In this document: piece after piece, positions 1 through 14,764 of the stretch
How positions within the stretch are numbered: the first letter of the stretch is position 1
Layout of the letters: every line of letters begins with the position of its first letter
NCBI GenBank assembly: GCA_004026145.2
Contig: CP034983.1
Coordinates: forward strand, 9,284,588 to 9,348,587
Length of the DNA: 64,000 nt
Source: Takifugu bimaculatus
Lineage: Eukaryota > Chordata > Actinopteri > Tetraodontiformes > Tetraodontidae
Reading direction: 5' to 3'
Made by a program: the position numbers and the translations under genes
The notes under the pieces: model-generated
Seen by the model: only the letters and a program-made list of their open reading frames with translations
Told to the model about the DNA's origin: nothing
Database searches by the model: none

Positions 1-696
1 GGGACAAGAATACACATCCCGGTGCATAAAAGAGTGGGAATGCAGCCGGGGTGAGAGGTCACGACAGCGGCGCCACGTTTGCAGCATCATATTTACACTA
101 ACTATGTCAGCCAAGATTCCTGTGGACTGGAGACGGATGTGGTATAAGAGATGTGTGTGGGTCTTAATACACAAGGCACTTCTAATCTCTACACACAGCT
201 GGGGTGGGGGGATTTTTGACTGAGGGTGAAGGCCCTTCTGAAAAAAATAACCATTAAAAGTATCAGCTCATGCACTTTGATGCATGAGTCCCAGTAAAAA
301 CATTGCTGGTCACACTAAACCTGTTCACCATCAACCTTTTGAACCAAGACAAAGAGTTCACACCATGAAACAACACTGACTGTGGGACCCTGAATATGAA
401 AACAGGCACAGAAGAGGCCCAGTACCCAAGAATGCAACAAAGTGACACCTCTAATTTTGTGCATTCAGGCAAAATGTATCGGTTAGACAGAGTCAAACAG
501 AATATTGTGATAACACACCAGTCATCTGAAGGTCAAGGTTTGATCCTGGGAATTCTTTTGTCATTATCCAAGGAGAAATCATGAAAAACTATAAACAAGC
601 TCTATATGCATTTCTGTAGGGCCCCCATTGAATTTGTTGTTGTTTTGAGAGCAGTCTTAGAAAAGAATTGAATTTTTGGGGTCTCCAGAAACTCAC
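1..696. other. ccny intron or 3' flank, no feature seen
   Basis: This stretch lies downstream of the last visible ccny exon on the minus strand. I looked for the next ccny exon, which should continue the cyclin fold after the VEDM sequence, and did not find it. No other coding, RNA or repeat signal was recognised. Confidence 0.5.
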
Positions 697-3600
697 ATGT
701 CCTCTACAGTGATATCCTTGAGAATTTGGCAATAGTCGACGTTCCAGACCGCCTGGTCATCCCAGACCTTGGACGCCAGGAGGATGGCTCCCAACACAAT
801 CCGTTTCCAGTTAGCGGGGCAAATGTCGATCTCTGCGTAGGTGAGGAGCCTCTCCAAATACACCTGGACAGACACATTTCAATTGTAACATCACTGCTTT
901 GTCTGGGGGGAAAAAAAAAGACTTGCTAACTTAATTTAGCCAGAATTGAATTCTTTCTAATTCTAAAAAAGTCATTATAAACATAAGGCTTCCGCAATAG
1001 ATAGCTTGGAACATCTATTACATGTTTATAACTCTCAATTGTCATCTGTACTGCCCAACTTGTTTGTACAGCTCAGTCCAGAACAACTGAAACAGCGGTG
1101 GAGTGGTTGATTTTTCAATGTTACACGTTTTTCAGACTGTCTGTTTCAGATTTGTTTGTCCTCCATCTCTTCCCAGGGGGGAGAGGAGAGCTTAGATTAA
1201 GTCCACTGTGTGTGTGGTCCTTGAATAAACAGCCACACATCTGATTCAGACCTGCATACATTTTTGTGAACGTCAACAGTGGGGATCTGATAAGATGTCC
1301 TCACCACCCGCCTGCAGCTTCTTCCTCTTTTCTCTGCAGCCTGAGAAGCAGCCAGGTCGGTAACCTCTCCTCTTACCAACCGGTGCCGATTTAATGATAT
1401 TAATAATCTCATCTCTGTAACTTTCTAATGCACAGGATACATTCTAATTATATTACATATTTGGAGTATGTTTCAAGAGGGAAAAAGGAGCCAAAAATAA
1501 ATGTGAGACACCAGTTTAAAGATGGCAACAGAGAGAGGATGAAGGAGCTGAAGGAGGATCAGCGACACTCCCTCCTGCTGTCAGGAGACCCAGTGTTTCT
1601 GTGAATTGCTGCACAAACCCGGTACTTCTGTGCATTTCTCACATCCCGGATTCTTCAGTTTTGTCAGCTCAACGGTTAAAAAACTCCTGCACAAACAGAA
1701 CTCCGCTACCTGCCTCCTCACCCACTCCCACCATCGCAAAACCTTTGTCCTCCAGAACCTCAACTGGCCAACAGTTAAACCTCTCGTCCACTTTAAAAAC
1801 CTGCTCCTGGCCTACAAAGCCCCTCGCGGTCCTGCCCGTTCCTACGTCACAGACTTGCTTTATCCCCATCCTCATGTTCCATCAACACGGGTCTAAAAGT
1901 GTCAGATCTGTTTTACACACTTACCAAAGTGACAATGGCACACTCGGCAGTGAGCTGTGCAGCGCTGAAAAGGGTCCTGACAAAGCGGTAGATTTGTTTC
2001 TGCTCGGGGTCGTGTTTCTCGTAATCAGGAGGAACCTCCAACTTCTGCATCATAAGTAAATAAAGTAAATGTGATGGAAATGAGCATTTGTTCCAAATCA
2101 AAATCAAAACACAATCCTCTGGTTTAGAAGTCAGTGTTTCTGCCATGACCATAGTATATACACGTCTGAGGCGTGTGGGATTATTTGCTGGTTATCAAAT
2201 TGCACCCTCTCTCTTTTTGATTAATCGCAACAGCTGCCGGTTGTGCATTACGCAGATTCGGGGCCTCACCGAGAGCGGGTGCAGCTTCTCATCAAAAATG
2301 TCTAACAGCATTCGTCCATCAGTATCTCTGAAAGAAATTCATATGATTTATATTATAAGAGACTGAAATAAGTTAAAACTTTGACATTAAAATAACATCT
2401 TAAACAAGGAAAATGAAAACATACCTGTTCTTTATGTGATAGTATATTGCCAAGGCAACACTGCACAGACAACATGGAAAATATTTCAAAACATCACATC
2501 AAAGGAGCCAGAAAAACACCTGCATCCAAAACAAAGATGACTTCTTTGAAGTTGGTCAAAAATAGCTCTGTAGTTACCATTTGATGGTGTATTTGAGGTT
2601 GGGTTGGCTGACTGTGCTGTCGTCTAGAAATATGGTGGAACATGAGCTGTATTTCCGTCTCATTGGCCCTGGATGGTGCTGCGGCACAAGTGCACAAAGA
2701 AGCGCACGTCCATCAGTTTCTATTTGTGTTCATGCTGCGACCGACCACAAGGCCTGATGACAGCCGAGGAATGTGGGACACCTGAAAGCTTCTAAACTCA
2801 TTCTGTCTGGTCGGTGTTGGTGTCTGAGATGGGAGCATGCAGGGTGGGCATATTCGAAGGGGGGCATCAGACACAAATTCACAATTACCAATGTGACAAT
2901 GAAAACTGAACTCTATTTGTACAAAATATGTGAAGGAAAGTAGGACTGCAATCAGCAGCTGAAAGAAAATCTCTGTATAGATGCCTTTCTGTTTTTTCTC
3001 AACAATTTCATATAATTATAATAGCTTTTATCCCTACAGAATAGCTGCAGTTTTGCCATTAAAGAGAGAATATTAAGTTAAAGCCCAAATGTTTTTGCAT
3101 AGAGAGCTACTATTTTATTGACACAAGGGTGAAATATAATGTACACATGGCTTTAATGCTACTTTAATGATGCTACATGCAACAAATCCTCATGCAACAC
3201 TTCTGACTAATCCAAATGATAGTGGGAGGGACAGTGGCGGAATGTTTTTTGTCATTTCATAAGTAATTTTGAGGATTTTACCTTACTTTCCGAAATGTGT
3301 GTAAACTGAAGAAATATATCAGTAGCCATCAATTAGCATTTGTGATTGCATTGCACTGGTAAAACAATCAAAATTAATGCAACGATGTCAGCTTCTACCT
3401 ATGACTCCCTAAAGTGATGGTACTTACATGGTTGATGTAAAGGCTCTTTCTTTTCTCTCGAACTGAAAAGAAAGTGAAAGAATAGGGGTCAACAAACATT
3501 AGCAGTTCGCCACCCTCGCAGACAGGGGGCAGTATTTACCTGGGTATTTTCTTTTAAATGACCTACAGCATCTTTCTTAAATGTGAGAAAAGATGAGCCA

Positions 3601-6600
3601 TTTAAAGTCTCTAATTACTCTGTATGACATTAATAAGACATGCGTACAATGTTTGGAAACACTTCCACACAAAGCCATGAATCCCATTAAAGGTGTGCTT
3701 TAAACCGCTGCCTCCTCTGAAATAACAACAGTTGATTGTTAGCAGAACTCTATTTATGTGCATGATATGAGGCGCACACAGAATGACATGAAGATGAGCA
3801 GCCTGGGAGCAAAGAGACACCGCCGGCTAACTGAAAAGCACACAGACTGAAAACGGGACTTTAATAGATTTTATGACAGGTCCAAACACAGGGTAAGCAC
3901 GAGACTGCCTGCTTACCCAGACCAGACACACACTCAGAATCTTACCTCTTTTACTGTGAACGGCAACTGAAAAAACACAAAGTTCAAGGTTTCTCTATGT
4001 TTCTTGATGGCAAGTGCAACGGGCTACAGATTAAAAGGGTTCCGATTGTGTCCTATAGCTGGTATTTGTATATGCTGAGAAAACATGGAGACAGATGTTC
4101 ACACAAAAGCTGTAATAGGCTCATCAGATATATTCAAGCACCAGACCCCAACATCCAATCGATAGTCAGTTTTTGAGCTACAAATCACTAACAAGCCTCT
4201 TAATACCAAATAGAAGAGAGTATTGATTAACTGAAAGTGATGTGAGATACCTGATCCTCAGCTACCTCATATTCAGTGTGATTAAAACGTATCCTTGTTT
4301 CTCTGCTGGATGCAGACAACCACAGCTTTAGCTTCTGATAGAGATGATGAAAACACTTAATCTCAGAGTTTGAGGCTGCTGGGATATTTTTGCAGAAGTC
4401 ACAAGACTTTGCAGTGGATAAAAACAGGCCGATGAAGAGTATCGATGCAGAGCTTTAGATCTGTGAGGAAACCTTTCTCACACTGGAGGTCAGAATCTAT
4501 TAAGGATACATTTGAGACTGATACAGGCTGCTCCACATTTACGTTGGAATCATGTATTACATTCTTGAGGCTCTGTGATAATCAGTCAGAGGGCTAAAGA
4601 TCTCTACTGGGTTTACTGATGCCTCCTCTGAGACAATATGGGGGGAAAAAGGCTCAGAAATATTCTTACCATCAGTCTGTGACTTGCTGAGGAAGATGGT
4701 GCTGGCCCGAGGATGATCAGAAGGATTGTACTCCATTGGAAGATCTGGGAGCAGAAGTAACAGAATCAGTCCTCTTAGAATGGACCTAAAGCTAAGGTGA
4801 ATGGCTACAACAGACACAACAAACTCCGGCCAGCAGAACGTTCTGTCCACTGGAGTCGCAACACTGTGGTGAAGGTGAGGCCTTAATGCATTAAAACAAA
4901 GTAAAACAGCCTGACAGGCTGAAAAGCTTATTTAAGTGACAAACATGATCCTCATTCATAATAATTCAGATTTGACCTTTGTCCAGAACACATTGAAGCC
5001 TTGTGAACACACTAGGAATGCCCATGCCACTGAAACAGGAAGTGCTGGTCATGTGGAAAGAAACAAGAAATTGGAAAATCATAATTGTTTTGAAATCTCT
5101 CTATTTCTGGTAAACATATTCATTCTATATGAGTATTGGTGAAAAAAAGGGTCAAGACTTTTAAAAGTTGGTATTATAGGCTGTTTGGTCTCTGGAGTGG
5201 TTAGTAAAACAATGTGCAAAGTCAATACCAGAAAAGAACATTATGTGTACACACGGTGACAACATAAGACGATATAAACTGAATTAAATATACAAGAAAA
5301 AGAGATTTAGGTGAGCTAATCGACCCTGTGAGGAAGTCTGACTCTCACCAGCTGGAGGCAACTGACTGTCATAGCAGCATTTATAGTCGTAATATTAAAT
5401 GAGACAGTGATTAATTTCAGATGGAGCCCATTTAATAGACTCCATTTATGCTGATTCAGGTTTGAAGTTATGAAGCAAGAAGTGTCACTTCTTCCACTGT
5501 GAGAAGGATTTGAAATGGATGATTGGATTCTTAACATAAACATGGTGACACCATGACTAAAACATATCAGCCGCAATGTAATAAATGCCTGTTGTACTGA
5601 AAGAGTGTGTTTAGAATAGACCAATCGCGGTTTTCTAAATTCAAAATATGGCACAAAATATGACAAAGACAAACACTGCTACTCATCTTTTGATATCTCT
5701 CTCTTTTTAAACTTTCTGATACATCCTCTATGCTTGGTTTGTTATCAACTACATCTGCTGTTTCTGTGCAAACTGAATAAATTAGGAGCGCATTTTGACC
5801 TAGTTTTTTGCCCTGATTAAATTTGTCATTCACCTCTATCGCATTTACGTTACGCATTTATACTCTTTTTTCCAATATCTTTCTAGCCAGACCTTTTGCT
5901 TGGCAGGTGAATAAAAAGCCGCTGCTGTTTGAACAGTAGGATGAAATTAGCTCAAAGAATTTTATGGCTGCCAGGTGAGCTGATTTAATATCCTGGACAA
6001 ACTTAAAAACACAGGAAGCTACAATAATCAATATAAATAAGGTAACTCAAGTTAAATGTTAATAGCACAGAGGGAAACGGGGCAAGAATCCGAGCTATTG
6101 TGTGACGCGACCCCACGAGCAGCTTCCTTATTTCTTGGATGATGTCACTGAAACAGGAAGGGTCAGAAAGGGACCAACACCCAGTGAGACCAACACAGAA
6201 AATGCAGCCAACACATACGAGGGACAGGCTGGCAACAATGGAAAAGCATGATGTAAAATGAAAAGGTTGAGGGGAAAACTGGCAGCATAAAGGACCGGAA
6301 AAATGTCTGTTTCGAGCAAAAATGGGTCCGTTTAAGGTTTTGTTTGTGCCCCTATTTTAAATGTACCATAAATGAAAAGAAAGATATCCCGTTTAAGTTT
6401 GCAGCAGGTTAAACTATTGTGCCCGCACTCCTTTACAACAATTCTGTGTGTCAGACAGCCACTCTAAAAACCTCACACACACATGAACCCACACAGAGGT
6501 TGCAGCGAGGTTCTGGGAAAAAACAGTTTAGAAGAGCAAAGAGCAGTGAAAGAGATATGAAGGTGATAGCAACGTTGCACATGATGTGGGTCCATCACAT

Positions 6601-9600
6601 CACTTATAAAAGGAATATTGAAGTGTTTTGTCTACAAAAGAACAAACGTTGCACTTATTTTAACACAGGAAGTAAGGTGTGAGCGACCTTTAGTGTGAAG
6701 AGTTCTAACATCCCTGACTCCTCCAGCCTGAGGTGGACTGAAGGAAGGAAGGAAGTGAAGCAAGAGAGCTGTAGCTTAAACAATGTTGGGGAGGTGCTGA
6801 ACAAAAAGTGGATGGATTTAAAAGTGCTCTTCAACTAAACCCTGTATTAATCACACTGAAGAAGTGAGACTTTAATGGTATCTGTGAAATCAAAGTGTCA
6901 CAATAGGAGAGAGTTAAAAACGGTGTATTTGTGTTACTGTGCTGCCCGTCACCATGATGGTGTTGGGTTTAACATCAGACCAGACCGGAAGGCTCCATAC
7001 TGGGTTTTGGCTGCCCTGCTGACTGCCTGAGGGATCCAGAATGGTGCCGTGCAGCTATCAGCACGCCAATAAAGAATACAGTACAGCAATTAACTGCATC
7101 TGTTTCCTGCTTGAGAAGGTTGAGGTTGCCAGAATGATGTGACATTTGTTTAAATCTTCAGCAGTGAGAGTGGCCAATACATGTGGATAAATCTGGTAAT
7201 TAGCTGTAATTAAATAGGTGCAGGCAGGGATTGCTCCGATTGATTTTTCTGGATTATTTTTTTCAGATATCAGATATTTATACAGAAGAATCAGCAATAA
7301 AAGGTGACAGGTATTTAGATTAAAACAAGAAAAGACAATTGAAGGGCAGATCAAATGAGCTGTGTACATCGTTAGTGGACAGAATACAGGCTTTAAATGT
7401 AGGATATCTTAAAGATGCTAACTACACTTGTGGCTCTTCCTTTTGCTGCTAGACCGACTATTCCAACCACAAATACTGGCTGACATCACATGAAAGAAAA
7501 ATGTCTATGGAAATCAAACAGGCGGAAAGAAATTGGGGAAAACAAGAGAAGGGATGTCAAAATCATCATTACCGACAATGAGAATATTCGAGATAAAAGA
7601 AAGCTGATGACGCCTTAACAACACTTCATCTGAGAGCAACGATCTCCTCTATAATTCTAATTATTTCCAATTAAACCAGTAAAATAACAAGAAGAGCACC
7701 AGAGGAAACGTTATTAGATGCACTAGTGTGACACTGACGTGCACGGGCACACAGAAACCCATTTAAAGCCACCATTTACTTAATATCCATCATGCTTAAA
7801 TTTTGGCAACTGTAAAGTTCTAGTTTTCTATCCACCCGTGGCTACTGGTCCTAAATAGACTGGTTGGCCACAGATGGCAATGCAGCCTGGTCAAACTGGG
7901 ACATGATTCTGGGTGTCTGTCTAGTCCACAGATCTGGGTTGAGTCGGAGATGTGAGCAGCGTTCGCTTCTGCTTTCTGCAGCATCAGAAATGAACTGTGA
8001 ATCAGTTCTGGTTTCTCATCTGAGCCACCAAAAGGACACGAGAACCCGCTCTGTGTTCTGTGATCTCTGATCCCATTGCCTGCAAATGATTGACAAAGGC
8101 GATGTGGATGTATGATTTAGTTTAGAATTTAAGGCACGGCTAAAGAAGACTGCAGCTGTTCTGACTCCAAATCCAAAGACATGATAGTACCAGCGGAGGG
8201 TCTAGATTTGGTTTTAACCAGCATTCAAAAACAGTGCATGGCTGCATCTCCTGCTGGGCTGCATCACACATCCAAGCCAAGCTCTAAAATTCAGCTATCA
8301 TGCCTGGGAGACTGGACAAGCTCCGAATCCTTCCGCTTCAGCACCGATACTGATTATTTATTTCTGCTTTCACCTCAGCGACAATACAACAAACGCATTT
8401 TACACACCCTAAATTTAGGCCAACTAGTCTGGAATTTAGAGTTAGAAGATTCCCCAGGCTCATCAACCAGGCATGAATAATCCAAGCCCAGATCTCAATT
8501 AGCCTGCAAGCAAGACTCATCAATATGCGTGCATGTGTGTGTGCCTGTGCTCCAGAGATAACTAACTTTAACACTGATGAGACACAGATGAATTCTGGGC
8601 CTGTAGATCAGACTCACTTACACATGTCTTAGTTAAATAAAACACAGACTGAGTGAGAGCTCTGTCCCATTCACTCTTCATTCCTGAGACATCATTTTAC
8701 ATCAGAAGACCATTTTATCCTAAAAATATCCCAACAGTTGGATTGGAGAGGCTAAGTAGAAATACAGCAGTGGCTGTAACAGGTCTACTGTTCACAATCT
8801 CAGTTCTCTTCATCTCAGTTTAAGCATTCTTCAAATCTGAAGGATTCCAGTCTGGAATACCCAGCCATGGTATTTTAAAATTTAATCCCACCAATGCTCA
8901 AAAAATAATGCTCATCCAATGTCAAAATATAAAGATTTCCACAACCCTAAATCATATATGTGGTCATATTACAATAAAAAAAATAAACAATCAACAAACA
9001 AGAGCCTATTGAGTGGAGAGTAAACCAGAAACAATCAATTACTCAGACGAATCTGATTACAGTTGCTAAACATGTACAAGGGGCCAGTTGAAGGACTCCT
9101 AAACTTGGAGAGGGACTGTTCAATAAGCGCTCTGTGTTGAGTTTGTGCTAACGCCACCGTGTCATCACCACTGTCAGCAGTTTGCAGTTAGTATTTTTGA
9201 AACCACATGCTTGGAACAGCCCAGGTCACATATCTACATAACTTGTGAGCACAATTGTTCAACCTCCAAGACAGTGTTTCTGCAAGACTGATTCTTTAAT
9301 ATCTGGCTACGATATCATATGAATGCAACTTGGCAATCCGTTCAGTTCCAGCTCAGTTCCTTCCAAGGATATATAGAGTCTTATAGCTGTGGAATGTCAT
9401 TGGAGGCCCGGCCAAATGGCCAAAAGGATAATACCTAAAGACTTGGGTAAACAGAAGAGGAGAAACACAAAAGAAAACCAGTTTTTAGCATCTCCCTCAT
9501 TCCACCAAATATTATGTGGCCATACGACAGCTGCGGGTTTAAATGATCCTTTACAACAGATTAATCACCAGAAATAATCGCACTCAAACTCTCCACAAAT

Positions 9601-10586
9601 CCGAGGTTTTCCCATTAAAGTCACAGTTCTGTCAAACTGTTTGCACGAGTCCACAGTGGTACATAATTCAAATACCTAAATTCCAGTTTGTTCAGTGTTT
9701 CCACAGTTCACGCGGACTCTGAGGTGGCCAAGCTCCTCTCAGTGGCAACAACATCCCCTATCCAAGCCGATGCTTCCAGCTCCTGAGAACACTGCAGCAT
9801 TCATCAAGGTAAAACTACATTTGCAGAACCTTGCTCCCACTGAAGCTGCAGACATCAGGTGTAAATGCAGAGTGTGCCCACGATTCTGTTCAGATCTGTC
9901 AAGTGAATGAATACTCCGCCACGGAGACCGACAACCACCACCTCACCTCCCACTGGAACACATATTCACACTTCCTGGCCTTCAGCATGCTGCGCCAACC
10001 TTTCACACACCAACACATGGTGTAAATGACTCAAGGACCAACTTCAGAATCCTAAAAAAAGGCCGTCATTCGGAGGTTCTACTGATTCACAGAATTCCAG
10101 GCATTAAATTATGAAGACACTTCCTTTTGCTATTGTACATCCAGTTTCCTGTGCAGTTGCCGATGATACGTTTCGGTTCGGCCTTTTGCAGTTTCTTGTC
10201 CGTGTGGTCCCACTCTAAACAACTGCATGGTTTCAAAATAAACTAAAGGAAGCATTAGAACATTGTGATCTGGTGCTGAGGGTGGGTGGTTCCGGTGCTG
10301 CAAGATCTCACGTGCATTAAGTGGCATCTGGAGATCATAAAGCTTTGATATTTAAGAATAAACAATGCATCCCAGAAAGGATGTGCAAATGAGTGATTAA
10401 AGTGATTTTGAAGAGATTCATTGGCGTCTTACCGTCTAAATTCTCCCTGTCGCTGATGTGCTGCAGGTTGCAGCCCGTATCCTCCCGGCTCAGCTCCGGC
10501 TCCGGCAGGTACGGTTCGAGTCTGGAGTGGTTGTTCCTTCGGTGTTTGGGGCTCGATGACACGCAGCAGGATGTTGTGTTCCCCAT
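697..10586 (-). CDS. ccny: Cyclin Y, exons 1-8 of a 3'-truncated gene
   Basis: Cyclin Y is a membrane-anchored cyclin that activates CDK14/CDK16-type kinases and promotes LRP6 phosphorylation in Wnt signalling. The minus-strand coding exons I place are 10433-10586, 4670-4744, 3428-3462, 2578-2678, 2425-2460, 2270-2327, 1925-2044 and 697-863. All have GT-AG borders and their phases join without a shift, giving about 248 codons; the known family has about 341. The start MGNTTSCC offers Gly2 for myristoylation and Cys7/Cys8 for palmitoylation. The cyclin box begins near [14 protein letters not shown] and continues through the exon with [18 protein letters not shown]. The exon at 697-863 ends in phase 2 inside the Met codon of VEDM, so the last roughly 90 residues lie beyond position 1. 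The paralogue ccnyl1 is possible from the protein alone, but the adjacent crem and cul2 favour ccny. Confidence 0.93.
864..1924. other. ccny intron between exons 8 and 7
   Basis: Intron of ccny. Its only recognisable content is a decayed LINE fragment (1670-1890), described separately. Confidence 0.6.
1670..1890 (+). mobile_element. Decayed LINE reverse-transcriptase C-terminal fragment
   Basis: Frame 1606-1896 contains the string [20 protein letters not shown]. This matches the pattern FK-LLLTYK-L-GLAPSYL found downstream of the RT domain in fish L2/Rex-type LINEs; the intact L2 at 51,400-51,520 in this window has the same motif. It is short, has no ends and lies in a ccny intron, so it is a relic. 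The family cannot be fixed. Confidence 0.5.
4745..10432. other. Large first intron of ccny
   Basis: About 5.7 kb between coding exons 1 and 2. I read both strands and found no convincing exon, RNA gene or transposon. The short open frames here have no recognisable domains. Confidence 0.6.
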
Positions 10587-11099
10587 AATGTAGGCAAGCT
10601 TTAGTCGAGGGCTAAACCCAGCAGTGGTGTCTTCAGCGTCTTATCCGGTCGTGCTATTAGCTGCACAAGTGGGAAGCGGGGCGGTAAGGCGGTTAGCCAG
10701 AACCGGAGCAAGAGGCAAACCAAGCCCGGTGTCCGTTGGCGTTACACACCCTTAACTCACACTAAGATTACAGTGAAATAAACAAGCGCAGGCATTGAAA
10801 ATGACATTTAAACGCCGGTGTCGGCCAATAAGTCAATGGAGCCCAGCCCGCCCGCTTCGAAACGTCCAAGCGAGGGCAGAAACGACCACCAGATAGCTTC
10901 GGGTAACCATTCGACTCCCTCGCTGTTCAATTTCCACCGGAGCGTCAGGTTATTTTCATAAACACATGCTGAATCGATGTCATTTTATAACGACATGCAC
11001 ACGCATTAGCAAATTTTATTGAGGCTCACCGAGGAAGATAATTCTATGTCGGCGCTACATGGTTACCGACTGTAAACTGCGCCCGCTACATCCGCTACT
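10587..11099 (-). promoter_or_regulatory. Probable ccny 5' UTR and promoter region
   Basis: GC- and CpG-richer sequence lies immediately upstream of the ccny ATG, compared with AT-rich flanks. This is the expected position and composition for a housekeeping-type promoter. No TATA box was recognised. The extent is approximate. Confidence 0.4.
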
Positions 11100-13304
11100 G
11101 TGTTGCCTTCATCGACTCCAATACAGTCGGAATTTGACCTACCATGTTTAGAAACACTTAGGCATCAAATCTCACTATTATATAGAGGACATACTCTTTA
11201 TAAATATGCAACATTATCTCTAACTCTAACAACATTATCTCTATCTGTAACTCAGTTGGCCTTTCTTGCACTAATTTTCGATACCACTACGATTCTTTAA
11301 TGATTTGGCTTGAATAATTCACATCAGGTGTAAAATATTAGAATAAAGAGAATATAATAGCCACTAAAGCACGCATATTAAAGCTTTAAAATAGTACAGC
11401 GAGTTTATTATCTTTAGCTTTTTGCTCAGCACGTCAGTCCGTAAAACCCTGCCATTATGACGAGGAAGGGAGAGTTTCCGATGTTTTGGGTAGAACATAA
11501 ACACGTCTTAATAGAACAGTGGAATTGGTTGTGTCGAAAAAGGTTCCGGTTCAAGTGGGTAGTAACAAGGCAGCAATAATCATGATGGTCTCTTGAGAAT
11601 ATTATTATTCTAATACTGCAACAATTGGTGGGAAATAAATCCAGGGGTTCAAGAGGCTAGTATTTTGGTCCATGTTATTAACATGATGTGCAACCACAGC
11701 GATTTGTTGTTTTAAAGGGTGAGCAAAAGCCTTTAAAAAATGCTTAAATTATTTAGCGCTTGTTTTAAATATTGCACTGACTGATCGTGCGCATCCAATG
11801 AGATGACTGGTCATATTGTGGGATTAAAGCGATTAAGAGAGATTACTGCAGAGTGACTAGCTATATATATATGCATATAACTGCTCCGGCATATGAGCTC
11901 TGATGCAAGTAGCTTGGTCTTAGAAAAACTTTAGAACATATTCCATTTTTCCTGATTGTGTTTAAATGAGTTGCACACACTTGGTGCTACACTGCCATCT
12001 GTTGGTTAATGGGCTCCATTGCACTAAAATATTCCTGTGGGGAGATACGAAAAATGTTTATACTAATTGTTCCCAGTTTATAAAAGCATTCTACAGATAA
12101 ATCTAGCAGCGTCAGCAGATATAATAGTTTATTGGTGTCCGTGTTTATTTTGTAATCTCCAGTGACGGTCAAGCAGCATGACCTTCCTCATGACATACAG
12201 TCTCTGGTGGAGCTTTTTCTGTTAAGAGGAAGTCAGCTATGTTTTCATTTAAACAGGAACACTGTTTCACAATAGGCCCAGGTGCAGTGTAAATCTCTGT
12301 GCTACTGGATTCTTTGCTCACTTGTTTGGTTTGTGTAATAGGTTTATAAGTAAATGAGAGCTGAGGGAATGCAGTCAGAAAAAACCCAAACCCAAAACAC
12401 ACACATTTGTGGGTGCGCAAATACCCGCCTGTTGCAATAGAAAAGCAATAGTTCACTGTCATCAACCCCATCAAATCAGGATGTGTTAAATACGTCACAG
12501 AACACTGAAGTTTATTGTGAACAGATCAAAATGGTTTGTTACTGATGTAAACACATGAAAGCATATAGATTTTTTTTAGAAGACATTAAAATATAGATTT
12601 TTAATTTTACAGTCAGCAAAATCAATCTTTAACAGAGTTCAAGTGTTGACAATTACATTCTAAATGACTTCTTAAATGATGTACAGAGACAAAGACAATT
12701 CATTTCAAGACCTTAACAGTTTCCACAAATTATCAGCATTTGCTCTAACTTGTATTGAGATAAAACAGTCACGCAAACATCTGTATTAAAAATAATTACA
12801 TTCTAACGGAATATGGGACATATGGAACATGCTCTTCTTTAGCTGTCGTAGCATCATGCTCAATGCAGGGAAGATCAAAACATGTGAGCACATAGCTTTG
12901 CCTTGGTTTCAGGACCTGATTTTCTGTTATCTGAGTCTATAAATGATCCATATATCCTCTTCCTTTCCTCTTCCTTTCTGAACTCCCTGACCTGAAATAA
13001 GCCGACATTTAATTTTAATTTACTTCACTGTATTTTAAGTTACCATGCTAATTTCTAGTAGTCAGTCTGGGCAGAAACAGTACAAAACAGTACAAACTCT
13101 GATGACGTTGTCTAAAAAAAATAGTGAAAAGATACATTTTCAATTTAATCCAAAATCTAAACCTAACCCTTGAAGATTTTTGTTTAACCTGCTGAGGTTT
13201 TCCATTGAAGTTAATGAGTAGAACTCATTAAAAATTAACTTTAAGTCTCTTTCCCAGCTGGTGATGATGGCACATGGCTTATTCCAAGGCAGTGTCGTCT
13301 GTAT

Positions 13305-13308
<4 letters not shown>
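11100..13308. other. ccny-crem intergenic region
   Basis: AT-rich spacer between the 5' end of ccny and the 3' end of the crem-like gene, including the 3' UTR of the latter near 12,500-13,300. No coding or RNA feature was recognised. Confidence 0.5.

Positions 13309-13356
<48 letters not shown>
13309..13356. repeat. (CA)n microsatellite
   Basis: Uninterrupted CA dinucleotide run just past the crem-like stop codon, so it would lie in the transcript's 3' UTR as a GT repeat. Confidence 0.95.
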
Positions 13357-13357
<1 letters not shown>

Positions 13358-13362
13358 CATTT

Positions 13363-14675
13363 TTACTGGCCCTTGTGACTATAAATGTATTTTAATGCTT
13401 TGAGCTCCTCGATCAGAGTCTTGTTTTGGTTCTCCAGCATGGCCAAATGGTTTTCCAGACATTTGACATATTCCTTCTTCTTTCTCCGACATTCTCGAGC
13501 TGCTTCCCTACAATCGGACACAACAGTTACTACAGACACAGCAAAAAGGCATTTTATTTGTCTGGTTTTGTGGAATTTCCCATCAAAGCTGCAGTGAGGA
13601 AATAATCTCTACCTGTTCTTCATCAAGCGCCGCTCCCTCCTCAGCTGGTCATCCTGTGCAGGTTTACAGGAGGCTTGACCCCAAGGCTCCCTTGTCGTCT
13701 TTGCAAGGTCAGAGTCAAGACAGGAATCCAGGTCACTTCCTAAAGAAATACCAAGAAATATACGTGCAAGTTCTAAATGGCAGTTCAGTCGACTAGGCTG
13801 CATCAGTGGAATTTACTTGAAAAGCTTTTAAAATAATTTAATTTGAAATAAATCAATTTTTAATGGAACATAATCAATAAGTGAATCCAACACTGAAATA
13901 AAGTGGAATATAAAAGCACCGAAAGACTGCAGGCCTCCGTCAAGCAGGTAATTTGCCCACGCCTGTAGTATAGGTAAACATAGGTTGTGCGTCCATGTCG
14001 GTTCCTGATTCGTCCAAGTCATGGTTATCCAAAGCTTGATCACAGTGAGCAACTGGACCTGGCTGTTAACTCAACTGAGATTTACCATAAAGGCAGTAGT
14101 AAAACAATTTTGCTTAACGTAATAGGTTCTGTCACATAATGCTGTCACATAGCTGTCACATAATGAAGGTAGAAACCTTTGAAGACCAAAGATCTACCAT
14201 TCTTATTTATCATTTGTGTATAAGGATGAAAATCCTTCCTGGTAATAATGAGTGTTGGGATGTAAAAGGGCCCAAATTAGAAAAGTTCAGCTGTGAAATA
14301 CTGACAGGACACCTGTCTATTTCCATTGCTACATGCTGCTAAGCCTCAAACTGGCTCTCATATTAATATGAAAATATTACTAAAAATTAAAATTTAAATA
14401 GGTTTTTCAAAACAGACGAGTGGAACTGAGTGGAATCTCAGAGTGACACTTTCTTCTTCTCATGTTTTAGTGCCAGAACAGCTTGTTTCACTATAGAGCA
14501 CTGATCATTTTGTGACACAGTGGCATCACAAAGGGAACAGCAGGACTACAATAACGCAGTGGTCACTGGCTGACATCAATGTGCGACTTATTCACCAGTT
14601 CATTTGCATGTCCCTGCTGGGGGGCCTATTACAGGAAAAGAAGTGGTATCAGCTGCTGCTGTACGCTGTGAGTGG

Positions 14676-14764
<89 letters not shown>

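Noticed and set aside
1..696. Search for the last ccny exons
   Set aside because: No sequence continuing the cyclin fold after the VEDM sequence was found, so they must lie outside the window.
13140..13355. Frame beginning with a Cys-Val repeat
   Set aside because: GT-repeat translation on the strand opposite the CA tract, followed by crem 3' UTR.
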